A stretch of DNA of 64,000 nucleotides from Thermobispora bispora DSM 43833. Its GTDB lineage: Bacteria > Actinomycetota > Actinomycetes > Streptosporangiales > Streptosporangiaceae. The DNA is taken from NCBI RefSeq assembly GCF_000092645.1, contig NC_014165.1:2480001-2544000 (forward strand), in the 5' to 3' direction. This document shows positions 18,628-28,086 of this stretch, piece after piece (position 1 is the stretch's first letter; every line of letters starts with the position of its first letter). The notes under the pieces were generated by a model. It was not told the DNA's origin. It was given only the letters and a program-made list of their open reading frames with translations, and did no database searches. Both the position numbers and the translations under genes were made by a program.

Positions 18628-19565
18628 TGGCCGGCCTGCTCGTCATCGGCGACGTGGTCACCGACATCGTGGCGATCTGCGCGGAGCCGATCGCCACCGG
18701 GACCGACACCCCCGCCGACATCGTGCTCCGGCCCGGCGGCTCGGGCGCGAACACCGCGTGCTGGGCCGCCCACCTCGGCGCGGACGTCCGGATCCTCGCC
18801 CGCGCCGGGTACGACACGGCCGACTGGCACATCGCGCAGCTCACCTCGGCCGGGGTCACACCGCACGTCCGGGTGGACCGGGAGCGGCCCACCGCGGTCG
18901 TGATCGCGATGGTGGACCCGAGCGGGGAGCGGACCATGCTCACCAACCGGGGCGCCGGCCGCCACCTCGGGGTGGCCGACTGGGCGGCCTCGCTCCTCGA
19001 CGGGGTGGCGCTGCTGCACGTCTCCGGGTACACGCTCTTCGCCGAGCCCGGGCTGGAGCTCGCCCGGCTCGCCATGCGGCAGGCCGCCGAGCGCGGCGTT
19101 CAGATCAGTGTGGATCCGTCGTCCACGCGCTTCCTCGGCGAGTTCGGCGTGGAGCGCTTCCTCGAGGAGACCGCCCCGGCCCGGATCGTCTTCCCCAATC
19201 TGGAGGAGGCGCTGCTGCTCACCGGGGCCGCCGATGCCACGGCCGCGGCCGAGGCGCTCAGCGCCCGGTACGGCACGGCGGTGGTGAAGCTCGGAGCCGG
19301 CGGGGCGCTGCTGGCCGAGGGCGGCCGGGTGGCCGCGCGGGCGCCCGCGCCCCCGGCCGAGGTGGTGGACTCCACCGGCGCGGGCGACGCGTTCGCGGCC
19401 GGATTCCTCGCCGCGCTGCTCGTCGGAGGGTCTCCGGAGACCGCGCTTCAGGCCGGTTGCGCGGCCGGTGCGGCGGCTGTTTCCCAGGTCGGCGGAAGGC
19501 CGACAAATAGCGGTTTTACCCTATTGACACCAATTGCTGAATTGGGGCGTAAGCTGCACCATTAG
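18627..19565 (+). CDS. psuK: PfkB-family carbohydrate kinase, probable pseudouridine kinase
   Basis: A 312-residue PfkB kinase. It has the N-terminal GDVVTDIVA strand, the substrate glycine motif RPGGSGANTACWAAHLGA (about 32-49) and the C-terminal signature DSTGAGDAFAAGF, where the aspartate is the catalytic base. Coupling to psuG (one-base overlap) makes pseudouridine the likely substrate, giving pseudouridine 5'-phosphate. The last 20 or so codons lie in DNA that is clearly more AT-rich than the gene and contain a TTGACA, so the promoter of the next gene is probably embedded in this 3' end. Confidence 0.92.
   Translation: MAGLLVIGDVVTDIVAICAEPIATGTDTPADIVLRPGGSGANTACWAAHLGADVRILARAGYDTADWHIAQLTSAGVTPHVRVDRERPTAVVIAMVDPSGERTMLTNRGAGRHLGVADWAASLLDGVALLHVSGYTLFAEPGLELARLAMRQAAERGVQISVDPSSTRFLGEFGVERFLEETAPARIVFPNLEEALLLTGAADATAAAEALSARYGTAVVKLGAGGALLAEGGRVAARAPAPPAEVVDSTGAGDAFAAGFLAALLVGGSPETALQAGCAAGAAAVSQVGGRPTNSGFTLLTPIAELGRKLHH
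19524..19555 (+). promoter_or_regulatory. Candidate promoter embedded in the 3' end of psuK
   Basis: TTGACA (19524-19529) is followed by the inverted repeat CCAATT-GCTG-AATTGG (19530-19545) and then TAAGCT (19550-19555). The -35 is perfect, but the spacing to TAAGCT is 20 bases, longer than usual. The inverted repeat between them could be an operator. The signal stands out in an unusually AT-rich stretch. Confidence 0.4.
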
Positions 19566-19602
19566 CAACATGCATCACTCGCGGGAGGGTGCGGTCGAAC
19601 CC

Positions 19603-21651
19603 ATGGACGCCGAGTCGACGATCTGCCTGAGCGACCTCGTACCGGCCCTTCGCTGGAGCCGTCCTCAGCAAGTGGCGGAGGTGTTGGCCGACCCTCGCCT
19701 GCCCGGTGGGTGGTGGTCGTCCGTCTCGCTCGAGCGGGCCGTCAAGACGACCGGGGTGGAGTGGCTCTGCGAGCGGCTCGCCCGGCTCGCGCTCGGCCGC
19801 CTCGACCACCTCCCGCTCACCGAGCTGCTGCCCGCGCTGCAGGTGCACACCCTCGACCCGGCGCTGCCCGGGTGGCCGGAGCCGGTCCGCTCGCTGGTCA
19901 ACGGGCTCGGCGGCTGGTACCGGCTGCGCCGCCTCACCCCGTGCGACCTGCAGGTGCCGTCGGCCCCCGTCTCCCCCGAGGCGCTGCTCATCACCGTCTT
20001 CCGCGAGATCTTCCACCACATCGCCCCGGCCGCGCCCGCGGAGACGGCACCCGCCGAGGCGCAGCCCGCCGCCGCGGAGCCGGCCGCCGGGCAGCAGGCG
20101 CCCGCCACCGGGCCGGTGCCGCCGGACGTCCCCGCGCCGGCCCCGGTCACCGGCGGTCCCGTGCAGGTGGCCGCCGCACCGGCCGTGGCCCCGCCGCAGC
20201 CCGTCACCGGGCCGCAGCCGGTTCCGGCCCAGCCCACCGGGCCGCACCCGATCCCCGCGGAGATCACCGGGCCTCAGCCGCTCGCGGCCCCGGTGGCCGC
20301 CCCCCAGCCGGCCACCGCCCAGCCGGCCGCCGCCCAGCCGGTGGCCGCCCCGGCCGCCGCGCCGCAGCCGGTTGCGGCGCAGCCCGCCGCACCACAGACC
20401 ACCGCACCGCAGCCCGCTCCGGCCCAGGCCCCGGGCGCGCCCGCCGAGGCGCAGCCCGCCGCCGCGGAGCCGGCCGCCGGGCAGCAGGCGCCCGCCGCCG
20501 GACCGGCCACTCCGCCGCCCGCCCCCGCGGCCGCGGCGCAAGCCCCGGAGGCGGCGCCGTCGGCTCCGGCCGACCACCCCATCGTGGCCCTGGTCGACTC
20601 CCTGTTCCGCGACTGGGACCCGCTGTCGAAGGCCGTGGCCGCCAAGCGGCTCTTCGCCGAGGAGCCGGTCAGCCTGCGCGCCCTCGCCCACCAGCTCAAC
20701 GTCGACCGGTCCATCCTCTCCCAGGCGCAGCGCGCCGCCGAGGAGCGGGTGCTCCAGTGGCTCCGCTCCCCTGACTCGGCGCCGCTCACCGGCCACCTGT
20801 TCGGCCTGTCCGAGTGGCTCGGCGCCGCCGCAACCGAGGAGCAGCTCATCGCGGCCGACCCGTCCCACCCGGTCGAGGTGCCCGCCCTGGGCGTGCCGCT
20901 CTGGCGGGTGCTCGTCGCGCTCATGCCCGATCGCCGGCTCCAGGACGGCTGGCTGGTCGTCGGCGACGTGGCCACCCTGCGGGAGCGGACCCGCCGGCTC
21001 CTCGCCGACCTGCCGGAGGGCGCAGACGTGGTCGAGTCCCTGGGCCAGCTCGGCATCCGGCCGCACTCCGCCCAGGCGTGGCTGGACTCGCTCGGGGACG
21101 CCCCGGCGGAGGCGCAGCCCGCCCGGCCGCGCGACGCTGCGGCCGCCCCGCAAACCGAGCCCGCCCCGCTCCCCCGCCGCACTCCTGGGGCGAACAGCCA
21201 CCATCGCGGGGGTGTCCCCGTGCCGTCGCAGGCGAACAACGGGCCCGATCCGGCCACCGCGCTCGCCACGCTCAACGCGCTCGCGAGCAACGGCGCGGCG
21301 CCCCGGCCGCACCTCGTCCCGCCCGAGCCGCGGCAGCAGTCCGCGCCCGCCCCGGCGCAGCGGCAGCGCCGCTGGCAGCGCATCGACGTGACCAGCGAGC
21401 ACCTGCGGGGCGAGCCCGTGGCCGTGCCCGAGCGGTACGCCGCCGAGCTCGGCATGCGGCCGGGCACCCTGCTCTCGGTCACCGGGCCCGGGGACAACGC
21501 GGTCGTCCTGGTATGGCGGGACGACCAGCCGGTCTTCGACTCCCTCCAGCCGGTCCTCATGCGGCTCAACGCCCGGCCGGGCGACTCGCTCTACGTCTCG
21601 GTCGACGGCTACCGGCTCGACGCGCAGCTCACCCCCGCGGGCGCGAGCTGA
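19603..21651 (+). CDS. Ala/Pro-rich protein with a sigma-like helix-turn-helix region
   Basis: A 682-residue protein without a recognised overall family. The N-terminal region (about 1-145) is globular. Residues about 150-330 are a low-complexity Ala/Pro/Gln linker containing an internal duplication. A helical region follows with RLFAEEPVSLRALAHQLNVDRSILSQAQ (about 350-377), which resembles a sigma region 4 or HTH DNA-reading motif. A second linker leads to a C-terminal basic beta-rich domain (QRRWQRIDVTSEHLRG to YVSVDGYRLDAQL). A regulatory or DNA-associated role is inferred from the HTH only. The start is uncertain: ATG 19603 (GGGAGG upstream but far) or ATG 19570. Confidence 0.75.
   Translation: MDAESTICLSDLVPALRWSRPQQVAEVLADPRLPGGWWSSVSLERAVKTTGVEWLCERLARLALGRLDHLPLTELLPALQVHTLDPALPGWPEPVRSLVNGLGGWYRLRRLTPCDLQVPSAPVSPEALLITVFREIFHHIAPAAPAETAPAEAQPAAAEPAAGQQAPATGPVPPDVPAPAPVTGGPVQVAAAPAVAPPQPVTGPQPVPAQPTGPHPIPAEITGPQPLAAPVAAPQPATAQPAAAQPVAAPAAAPQPVAAQPAAPQTTAPQPAPAQAPGAPAEAQPAAAEPAAGQQAPAAGPATPPPAPAAAAQAPEAAPSAPADHPIVALVDSLFRDWDPLSKAVAAKRLFAEEPVSLRALAHQLNVDRSILSQAQRAAEERVLQWLRSPDSAPLTGHLFGLSEWLGAAATEEQLIAADPSHPVEVPALGVPLWRVLVALMPDRRLQDGWLVVGDVATLRERTRRLLADLPEGADVVESLGQLGIRPHSAQAWLDSLGDAPAEAQPARPRDAAAAPQTEPAPLPRRTPGANSHHRGGVPVPSQANNGPDPATALATLNALASNGAAPRPHLVPPEPRQQSAPAPAQRQRRWQRIDVTSEHLRGEPVAVPERYAAELGMRPGTLLSVTGPGDNAVVLVWRDDQPVFDSLQPVLMRLNARPGDSLYVSVDGYRLDAQLTPAGAS
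20050..20496. repeat. Perfect 57-bp direct repeat inside the linker of the HTH protein
   Basis: Copies at 20050-20106 and 20440-20496 are identical, 390 bp apart, and in the same reading frame. They encode PAEAQPAAAEPAAGQQAPA twice. Identity at the DNA level, including third codon positions, points to a recent duplication or gene conversion. Confidence 0.85.
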
Positions 21652-21703
21652 GCCCACCGGCGGGCGGCCCGGCCCCGAGACCGCGGCGGCACCCGGCCCG
21701 CCC

Positions 21704-21913
21704 GGCCCGGCACGGTCGCATGCCCGGTGCCACGGCCTGACACGGTCACAGGAGATGCGGTCTGGCCCGGCACGATCGCATGCCCGGTGCCCCTACCCGA
21801 CGCGGTCACAGGAAAGGCGGTCTGGCCCGGCACGGTCGCAGAACCGATGGCATGGCCGGGCACGATCGCAAGCCCGGCGGCACGGCCCGGCGCCGTCACG
21901 GGCTCCGGCCGCC
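21704..21913. repeat. Seven-unit tandem repeat, 30 bp per unit
   Basis: Seven units of exactly 30 bp start at 21704, 21734, 21764, 21794, 21824, 21854 and 21884. Most begin GGCCCGGCACG(G/A)TCGCA. Units 1+2 and 3+4 are more alike as pairs, giving a 60-bp higher-order period. The array lies between convergent genes (HTH protein and GNAT) and has no unique spacers, so it is not CRISPR. Both strands stay open through it, but no start with a ribosome binding site is present. The rest of the 348-bp gap shows nothing else. Confidence 0.88.
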
Positions 21914-21999
21914 CGGGACGGGGCGCACAGGGCCGCGCGTTGTGCGGACCGTCGTCGCCACGGCGCGCCGCCCGGGCACGAGGCGCACCCGGGCGGCGG

Positions 22000-22434
22000 T
22001 CACTTGAGCAGCTTGCGGTAGTAGGTGCCCGACACCTCGTACCCGAGCGCGTGGAAGAACTCGGCCGCCCGGCGGGTGGCGATCGACACGTACCCCGCCC
22101 CGCGCGACCGCGCCCACGCCTCGAACTCCTCCAGCAGCCGCCGCCCGATGCCGTGCCGGCGGAAGCCGTGCTCGATGATGGCCTCTTCCACGTACGCCAC
22201 CGGCCCGTTCGCGAAGAGCGTGAGGTGGACGAAGCCGAGCAGGTAGCCACGGATCACGCCGTCCACCGTGGCCACCGTCAGGAACGCGTCCTCGTCCTCC
22301 AGCAGCCGCGGCAGCGCGGCGTCGAACGCCTCTCGCTCGGGCCGGAAGGTGATCCCGAACTCCCGGGCGAGCGCGAATATCTCGTTCGCATCCGACTTTT
22401 CGGCCCTCCGGAGCCGGAGGTCCCCAGACTTCAT
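22000..22434 (-). CDS. GNAT-family N-acetyltransferase
   Basis: A 144-residue single-domain acetyltransferase. The acetyl-CoA binding motif is VEEAIIEHGFRRHGIGRRLLEEFEAWARSRG (about 86-116), with the Q/RxxGxG/A signature as RRHGIG. The C-terminal FFHALGYEVSGTYYRKLL is the usual closing strand. The substrate is unknown. It lies 38 bp downstream of the acyl-CoA dehydrogenase gene on the same strand. A TAGAGT hexamer (22447-22442 on the minus strand) seven bases before the ATG suggests its own leaderless transcript, so it may not be part of the leucine pathway. Confidence 0.92.
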   Translation of the reverse strand: MKSGDLRLRRAEKSDANEIFALAREFGITFRPEREAFDAALPRLLEDEDAFLTVATVDGVIRGYLLGFVHLTLFANGPVAYVEEAIIEHGFRRHGIGRRLLEEFEAWARSRGAGYVSIATRRAAEFFHALGYEVSGTYYRKLLK

Positions 22435-22472
22435 GAAGTGGACTCTAGATTCGCTCGCGGCGATACGTCCAA

Positions 22473-23624
22473 TCAGCTCGGCAAGCCGAGCTCACGCGCG
22501 ATGAGCATCCGCTGGATCTCGCTGGTGCCCTCCCCGATCTCCAGGATCTTCGCGTCCCGGTAGAAGCGGCCGACCGGGTACTCGTTCATGAACCCGTAGC
22601 CGCCGAAGATCTGGGTGGCGTCCCGGGCGTTGTCCATGGCCGCGTTCGACGCGACCAGCTTGGCGATCGCTGCCTCCTTCTTGAACGGCTCGCCGGCGAG
22701 CATCCGCTCGGCCGCGTGGTAGTAGGCGAGCCGGGCGGTGTGCACCCGGGCCTCCATGTCCGCGATCTTGAACTGGATGGCCTGATGGCGGGCGAGCTCC
22801 CGGCCGAAGGCCGTCCGCTCCTTGGCGTACTTGATCGACTCGTCCACGCACCCCTGGGCGAGCCCCACGGAGAGCGCGGCGATCGCGATCCGCCCCTCGT
22901 CCAAGGTCTGCAGGAACTGGGCGTAGCCGCGCCCCCGGACGCCGAGGAGGTTCTCCTCCGGCACCCGGCAGTCGGTGAACGACAGCTCACGGGTGTCCGA
23001 GGCGGACCACCCGACCTTGGAGTACTTCTTCGACACGGTCAGGCCCGGGGTGCCGGCGGGCACCAGGATCGTGGAGATCTCGGGCCTGCCGTCCTCCCGG
23101 CGGCCGGTGACCGCCGCCACCGCGATCACCCCGGTGATGTCGGTCCCCGAGTTCGTGATGAACGCCTTGGTGCCGTTGATCACCCATTCGCCGTTCTCGA
23201 GGACGGCCGTGGTCCGCATGGCGCCGGGAACGTCGCTGCCGCCGCCCGGCTCGGTCAGGCCGAACGCGCCGAGGATCTCGCCCCGCGCCATCCCCGGCAG
23301 CCAGCGCCGCTTCTGCTCGGGCGTGCCGAACCGGAGGATCGGCATGGCACCGAGGGAGACCGCCGCCTCGAGGGTGATCGCCACCGACGAGTCGACCCGG
23401 GCCAGCTCCTCCAGGGCGAGGCAGAGCGCGAAGTAGTCCCCGCCCATGCCGCCGTACTCCTCCGGGATGGGCAGGCCGAACAGCCCCATCGCGCCCATCT
23501 TGGCGACGATCTCGTAGGGGAACTCGCACCGCTCGTAGTACTCCCCGATCACCGGGGCGACCACCTCGCGGGCGAACGCCGCCACGGTGTCGCGGAGCTG
23601 GCGGTGTTCCTCGCTGAGCCGCAT
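22473..23624 (-). CDS. acdH: Acyl-CoA dehydrogenase, probable isovaleryl-CoA dehydrogenase
   Basis: A 383-residue flavoprotein of full family length. Family signatures include FGLTEPGGGSDVPGAMRTTA (about 123-142), WVINGTKAFITNSG, and the C-terminal QIFGGYGFMNEYPVGRFYRDAKILEIGEGTSEIQ. It oxidises an acyl-CoA to the 2-enoyl-CoA with FAD, passing electrons to ETF. Its position as fourth gene of an operon with carboxylase alpha/beta and HMG-CoA lyase makes isovaleryl-CoA the likely substrate. The ATG at 23624 directly follows the TAA of the lyase gene (TAAATG). The same gene order is known in Streptomyces. Confidence 0.93.
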   Translation of the reverse strand: MRLSEEHRQLRDTVAAFAREVVAPVIGEYYERCEFPYEIVAKMGAMGLFGLPIPEEYGGMGGDYFALCLALEELARVDSSVAITLEAAVSLGAMPILRFGTPEQKRRWLPGMARGEILGAFGLTEPGGGSDVPGAMRTTAVLENGEWVINGTKAFITNSGTDITGVIAVAAVTGRREDGRPEISTILVPAGTPGLTVSKKYSKVGWSASDTRELSFTDCRVPEENLLGVRGRGYAQFLQTLDEGRIAIAALSVGLAQGCVDESIKYAKERTAFGRELARHQAIQFKIADMEARVHTARLAYYHAAERMLAGEPFKKEAAIAKLVASNAAMDNARDATQIFGGYGFMNEYPVGRFYRDAKILEIGEGTSEIQRMLIARELGLPS

Positions 23625-24521
23625 TTACCTCATCTCCTTCGCGAGAGCCTGAACGACCCGGGACGGGCTCGGGCGGCCGAGCCGCTCCGCGAGCCAGAGG
23701 CTGGTGGCGACGAGCGCCTTGAGGTCCACCCCGGTCTCGACGCCCATGCCGTGGAGCATCCACACCAGGTCCTCGGTGGCGAGGTTGCCCGTGGCGCTCT
23801 TGGCGTACGGGCAGCCGCCGATGCCGCCGGCCGAGGCGTCCACCACGGTCACCCCGCGGCGGAGCGCGGTGAGCGTGTTGGCGAGCGCCTGCCCGTAGGT
23901 GTCGTGGAAGTGCACGGCGAGCCGGTCCATGCCGACCCCGGCCTCGGCGAACGCGTCGAGCAGCCGCTCCACGTGGCCGGGCGTGCCGACCCCGATCGTG
24001 TCGCCGAGCGACAGCTCGTAGCAGCCGAGGTCGAGCAGCCGCCGCCCGATCCGCACCACCTGCTCCGGCGGGGTCGGCCCCTCCCACGGGTCGGCGAAGA
24101 CCATCGACAGGTACGCCCGGACGCGCAGGCCGTGGGCGAGCGCCCGCTCGACGACCGGGGCGAACATGTCGAACTGGGAGTCCAGGGTGCGGTTGAGGTT
24201 GCGCCGGGCGAACGACTCCGTGGCGCTGCCGAAGATCGCGATGTCGGTGACCCCGCGGGCGAGCGCCCGGTCCAGGCCGCGCTCGTTCGGCACGAGCACC
24301 GGGTAGCGGACCCCGGGCCGGCGGGGCAGGTCCGCGAGGAGCTCGTCGGCGTCCGCGAGCTGGGGCACCCACTTCGGGTGGACGAAGCTGGTGGCCTCGA
24401 TCGTGGTGAGCCCGGCGTCGGCGAGCCGCCGGATGAACTCCCGCTTCACCTCGACGGGGATGGTCACCGGCTCGTTCTGCAGGCCGTCCCGCGGGCCGAC
24501 CTCGTAGATCGTCACTCGCAT
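23625..24521 (-). CDS. hmgL: Hydroxymethylglutaryl-CoA lyase
   Basis: A 298-residue TIM-barrel enzyme that splits HMG-CoA to acetoacetate and acetyl-CoA, the last step of leucine catabolism. Signatures are [12 protein letters not shown] at the N-terminus (metal and substrate binding), [12 protein letters not shown] (the metal-binding HxH) and the cysteine loop [20 protein letters not shown] near residues 223-242. The ATG at 24521 overlaps the end of the biotin carboxylase gene by 10 bases, showing translational coupling. Transcribed with the carboxylase genes upstream and the dehydrogenase downstream. Confidence 0.95.
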   Translation of the reverse strand: MRVTIYEVGPRDGLQNEPVTIPVEVKREFIRRLADAGLTTIEATSFVHPKWVPQLADADELLADLPRRPGVRYPVLVPNERGLDRALARGVTDIAIFGSATESFARRNLNRTLDSQFDMFAPVVERALAHGLRVRAYLSMVFADPWEGPTPPEQVVRIGRRLLDLGCYELSLGDTIGVGTPGHVERLLDAFAEAGVGMDRLAVHFHDTYGQALANTLTALRRGVTVVDASAGGIGGCPYAKSATGNLATEDLVWMLHGMGVETGVDLKALVATSLWLAERLGRPSPSRVVQALAKEMR

Positions 24522-26443
24522 GGCGCCACCCTCGCCAGCACCGCGTCGAGCGCCACGGCCTGCCCGGGGCGCGCCCGGAGCTCGGCCACCACGCCGTCGA
24601 TCGGCGCGACCAGCGTGTGCTCCATCTTCATCGCCTCCAGCACCAGCAACGGCTGACCGGCGTGCACCCGGTCGCCCTCCGCCGCCTTGACCACGAGCAC
24701 GGTGCCCGGCATGGGGCTGCGCACCACCCCGTCCCCGCCGTGGCCCGCCGCGTCGCGCTCCGCGCCCGCCGCCACCGGGGTGAACGGCCACGCCCGGCCG
24801 CCGGCGCCGAGCCAGAGCCGGTCGCCCTCCCAGGCGACCGCGTAGCGCCGGGTGATGCCGCCGATCGTGACCAGCGCCTCGCCGTCGCCCGGCACTACCC
24901 GCGCCCGCCCGAGTGAACGGCCGTTAACCTCGACCTCGGCGTCCCCGGCCGGGCCCCGCACCCGCACCTGGGCGCCGGCGAACCGGTAGACCGTCCACGC
25001 GTGCCCGCCGATCCGCCAGCCGTCGGCGATGTCCCACGGGTCGCCGGTCTCCCGGGTCGCCGCGGCGTGGCGGACGAGCCCGGCCGCGGCGTACGCCTCC
25101 TCCGGCACCTCGTCCCCGGTGAGCTCCGCGGCGTGCCGCTCGACCAGCCCGGTGTCGAGCCGGCCCGCGGCGACCTCCGGGTGGGCGATGAGCCGCCGCA
25201 GGAAGCCGACGTTGGTGGTGACGCCGAGGATCACGGTCTCCGCGAGGGCGCGGTCGAGCGCGGCGAGCGCCCCGGCCCGGTCCGGGGCCCAGGCGATCAC
25301 CTTCGCCAGCATCGGGTCGTAGTCGCCGCCGATCACCGCCCCCTCGGCGAGCCCGGAGTCGACCCGCACCCCGGACGGTTCCCGCAGCCGGAGCACCCGG
25401 CCGCCGGACGGCAGGAAGCCCCGGGCCGGGTCCTCCGCGTAGATCCGGGCCTCGACCGCGTGGCCGCGGAGCCGTACCTCGTCCTGGCCGAACGGGAGCC
25501 GCTCCCCCGCGGCGATCCGGAGCTGCAGCTCCACCAGGTCGAGCCCGGTCACCAGCTCGGTCACCGGATGCTCCACCTGGAGCCGGGTGTTCATCTCCAT
25601 GAAGGCGAAGTCGAGCGGCCCCTCCCGGCCGGACACGATGAACTCGACCGTCCCGGCCCCGGCGTACCCGACCGCCCGCGCCACCTCCACGGCGGCCGCC
25701 CCGATCCGCTCCCGGGCCTCCGCGTCGAGCAGCGGGGACGGCGCCTCCTCGATGATCTTCTGGTGGCGCCGCTGCAGGCTGCACTCGCGCTCGCCGAGGT
25801 GCACCACGTTGCCGTGGCGGTCGGCGAGGATCTGCACCTCGATGTGCCTGGGGCTCGGCACGAACCGCTCGACCATGAGCGTGCCGTCCCCGAAGGCGGC
25901 GATGGCGGTGCGCCGGGCCGACTCGAGCGCCGCGGGCAGCTCGGCCGCGGAGCGGACCAGCACCATGCCCTTGCCGCCGCCACCGGCCGACGGTTTGACC
26001 AGCACGGGGAAGCCGATCCGGTCCGCCACCTCGGTGAGGTCGTCGCCGGGCTCGGCGCCGCCGGGGACCACCGGCACCCCGGCCCGGGCCACGGTCGCCT
26101 TCGCGCGGATCTTGTCCCCCATGGCCTCGATCGCCTCCGGCGGCGGGCCGACGAAGACCAGGCCCGCCGCGGCGCAGGCCCGGGCGAACTCCGCGTTCTC
26201 GGCGAGGAACCCGTACCCGGGGTGGATCGCCTCCGCCCCGGTGGCGCGGGCGGCCTCGATGATCCCCTCGATGTCCAGGTAGCCGCGCGGCAGCCGTACC
26301 GCGGCGTCGGCCTCGCGCACGTGGCGGGCGTCCCGGTCGGCGTCGCTGAACACGGCCACCGAGCCCACGCCCATGGCCCGCAGCGTCCGGATGATCCGGA
26401 CCGCGATCTCTCCCCGGTTGGCGATCAGAACTCTCGCGAACAT
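24512..26443 (-). CDS. Acyl-CoA (methylcrotonyl-CoA) carboxylase alpha subunit, biotin carboxylase + BCCP
   Basis: A 643-residue fusion. The biotin carboxylase part (1 to about 445) has [13 protein letters not shown], the ATP-grasp glycine loop [11 protein letters not shown] and the catalytic [17 protein letters not shown] linker domain follows. The C-terminal biotinyl domain carries LEAMKMEH, with the lysine as biotinylation site. With the beta subunit upstream it carboxylates 3-methylcrotonyl-CoA in leucine breakdown. The substrate is inferred from the HMG-CoA lyase and acyl-CoA dehydrogenase neighbours; propionyl/acetyl-CoA is less likely. It starts 7 bp after the beta-subunit stop. Confidence 0.95.
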   Translation of the reverse strand: MFARVLIANRGEIAVRIIRTLRAMGVGSVAVFSDADRDARHVREADAAVRLPRGYLDIEGIIEAARATGAEAIHPGYGFLAENAEFARACAAAGLVFVGPPPEAIEAMGDKIRAKATVARAGVPVVPGGAEPGDDLTEVADRIGFPVLVKPSAGGGGKGMVLVRSAAELPAALESARRTAIAAFGDGTLMVERFVPSPRHIEVQILADRHGNVVHLGERECSLQRRHQKIIEEAPSPLLDAEARERIGAAAVEVARAVGYAGAGTVEFIVSGREGPLDFAFMEMNTRLQVEHPVTELVTGLDLVELQLRIAAGERLPFGQDEVRLRGHAVEARIYAEDPARGFLPSGGRVLRLREPSGVRVDSGLAEGAVIGGDYDPMLAKVIAWAPDRAGALAALDRALAETVILGVTTNVGFLRRLIAHPEVAAGRLDTGLVERHAAELTGDEVPEEAYAAAGLVRHAAATRETGDPWDIADGWRIGGHAWTVYRFAGAQVRVRGPAGDAEVEVNGRSLGRARVVPGDGEALVTIGGITRRYAVAWEGDRLWLGAGGRAWPFTPVAAGAERDAAGHGGDGVVRSPMPGTVLVVKAAEGDRVHAGQPLLVLEAMKMEHTLVAPIDGVVAELRARPGQAVALDAVLARVAPCE

Positions 26444-26450
26444 GGCTCGC

Positions 26451-28040
26451 TCACATCCGGAAGACGCCGTAGCCGACGGGCCCGAGCGGGGCGTTCGCCG
26501 CCGCGCTCAGCGCCAGGCCGAGCACGGTCCTGGTGTCGACCGGGTCGATCACCCCGTCGTCCCAGAGCCGGGCCGTCGAGTAGTACGGGTTGCCCTGCTC
26601 CTCGTACTGCGCCCGGATCCGCTCCGCCTCGGCGGCGCGCCGCTCCGGGTCGCCGACCATGGACAGCACGGTGGCCGCCTGCTCCCCGCCCATGACCGAG
26701 ATCCGGGCGTTCGGCCACATCCACAGGAACCGCGGGGAGTACGCCCGGCCGGCCATGGCGTAGTTCCCGGCGCCGAACGAGCCGCCGATGATCACCGTGA
26801 ACTTCGGCACCCGGGCGCAGGCCACGGCGGTGACCATCTTCGCGCCGTGCTTGGCGATCCCCCCGTGCTCGTAGGCCTTGCCGACCATGAACCCGCTGAT
26901 GTTCTGCAGGAACACCAGGGGGATCCCGCGGCGGTCGCACAGCTCGATGAAGTGGGCGCCCTTCAGGGCCGACTCGCTGAACAGGATGCCGTTGTTGGCG
27001 AGGATCCCGACCGGGTGCCCGTGGATGTGGGCGTACCCGGTGACGAGGGTGGGGCCGTACTCGGCCTTGAACTCCAGGAAGCGGCTCCCGTCGACGATCC
27101 GGGCGATCACCTCGCGCACGTCGTACGGTGTGCGGTTGTCCGGCGGCACGATGCCGTACAGCTCCCGCGGGTCGTAGGCGGGCGGCTCCGGCGGCACGGT
27201 CTCCCACGGCCGCGGCGGGGGCGGGCCGAGGGTGGCGACGATGTCCCGCACGATCCGCAGGGCGTGCGCGTCGTCCTCGGCGAGATGGTCGGTGACCCCG
27301 CTGATCCGGGCGTGGACCTCCCCGCCGCCGAGCTCCTCGGCGGTGACGGTCTCCCCGGTCGCCGCCTTCACCAGGGGCGGCCCGCCCAGGAAGATCGTGC
27401 CCTGGTTCCGGACGATGACCGCCTCGTCGGCCATCGCAGGGACGTAGGCGCCGCCGGCCGTGCACGACCCGAGCACCGCGGCGATCTGCGGGATGCCGCG
27501 GGCCGACATGGTGGCCTGGTTGTAGAAGATCCGGCCGAAGTGGTCCCGGTCCGGGAAGACCTCGTCCTGCATCGGCAGGAAGGCCCCGCCGGAGTCGACC
27601 AGGTAGATGCAGGGCAGGTTGTTGTGGAGCGCGACCTCCTGGGCGCGCAGGTGCTTCTTCACGGTCATCGGGAAGTAGGTCCCGCCCTTGACCGTGGCGT
27701 CATTGGCGATGACCACGCACTCCCGGCCGGAGACCCGCCCGATGCCGGTGATGATCCCGGCCGCCGGCGCCTCGTCGTCGTAGAGGCCGTTGGCGGCGAG
27801 CGGGGAGAGCTCCAGGAAGCGGGAGCCGGGGTCGAGCAGCGTGTCCACCCGGTCCCGGGGCAGAAGTTTGCCGCGATTCACATGGCGCTGGCGCGCCCGC
27901 TCCGGACCGCCCTGGGCCGCGGCGGCGAGCCGCTCACGCAGCTCGGCGGCGAGCCGCTCGTTGACCTCGGCATTGCGCTTGAACTGCTCGGTGTGCGGAT
28001 CACACCGGCTCTGCAGTGCCGGCCAGCCACTCGTGGTCAT
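26451..28040 (-). CDS. Acyl-CoA (methylcrotonyl-CoA) carboxylase beta subunit, carboxyltransferase
   Basis: A 529-residue carboxyltransferase of the crotonase-like AccD/MccB type. The N-terminal half includes [37 protein letters not shown] and the acyl-CoA site [25 protein letters not shown]. The C-terminal half has the carboxybiotin-binding [34 protein letters not shown], which is typical of methylcrotonyl-CoA carboxylase. It is the first gene of the operon; its ATG at 28040 faces the TetR gene across a 46-bp gap containing a palindromic operator. Confidence 0.95.
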   Translation of the reverse strand: MTTSGWPALQSRCDPHTEQFKRNAEVNERLAAELRERLAAAAQGGPERARQRHVNRGKLLPRDRVDTLLDPGSRFLELSPLAANGLYDDEAPAAGIITGIGRVSGRECVVIANDATVKGGTYFPMTVKKHLRAQEVALHNNLPCIYLVDSGGAFLPMQDEVFPDRDHFGRIFYNQATMSARGIPQIAAVLGSCTAGGAYVPAMADEAVIVRNQGTIFLGGPPLVKAATGETVTAEELGGGEVHARISGVTDHLAEDDAHALRIVRDIVATLGPPPPRPWETVPPEPPAYDPRELYGIVPPDNRTPYDVREVIARIVDGSRFLEFKAEYGPTLVTGYAHIHGHPVGILANNGILFSESALKGAHFIELCDRRGIPLVFLQNISGFMVGKAYEHGGIAKHGAKMVTAVACARVPKFTVIIGGSFGAGNYAMAGRAYSPRFLWMWPNARISVMGGEQAATVLSMVGDPERRAAEAERIRAQYEEQGNPYYSTARLWDDGVIDPVDTRTVLGLALSAAANAPLGPVGYGVFRM

Positions 28041-28048
28041 GCTTGGAT

Positions 28049-28064
28049 GTTAATCACGATTAAC
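28049..28064. promoter_or_regulatory. Palindromic operator in the leucine-operon/tetR divergent promoter
   Basis: GTTAATC and GATTAAC form perfect 7-base arms separated by AC. The site occupies the middle of a 46-bp gap between the start codons of the carboxylase beta gene and the TetR gene. It is the only AT-rich palindrome there, so it is the probable binding site of the adjacent TetR protein, controlling both directions. Confidence 0.75.
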
Positions 28065-28086
28065 TCAGTCCGTCTACCATGGGGAC

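Noticed and set aside
21704-21913. CRISPR array
   Set aside because: Units are contiguous with no unique spacers, identity is too low, and no cas gene is nearby.
21727-22563. A protein-coding gene across the 30-bp repeats
   Set aside because: The frame is open only because 30 is a multiple of three. No ribosome binding site, and it runs antisense through the GNAT gene.
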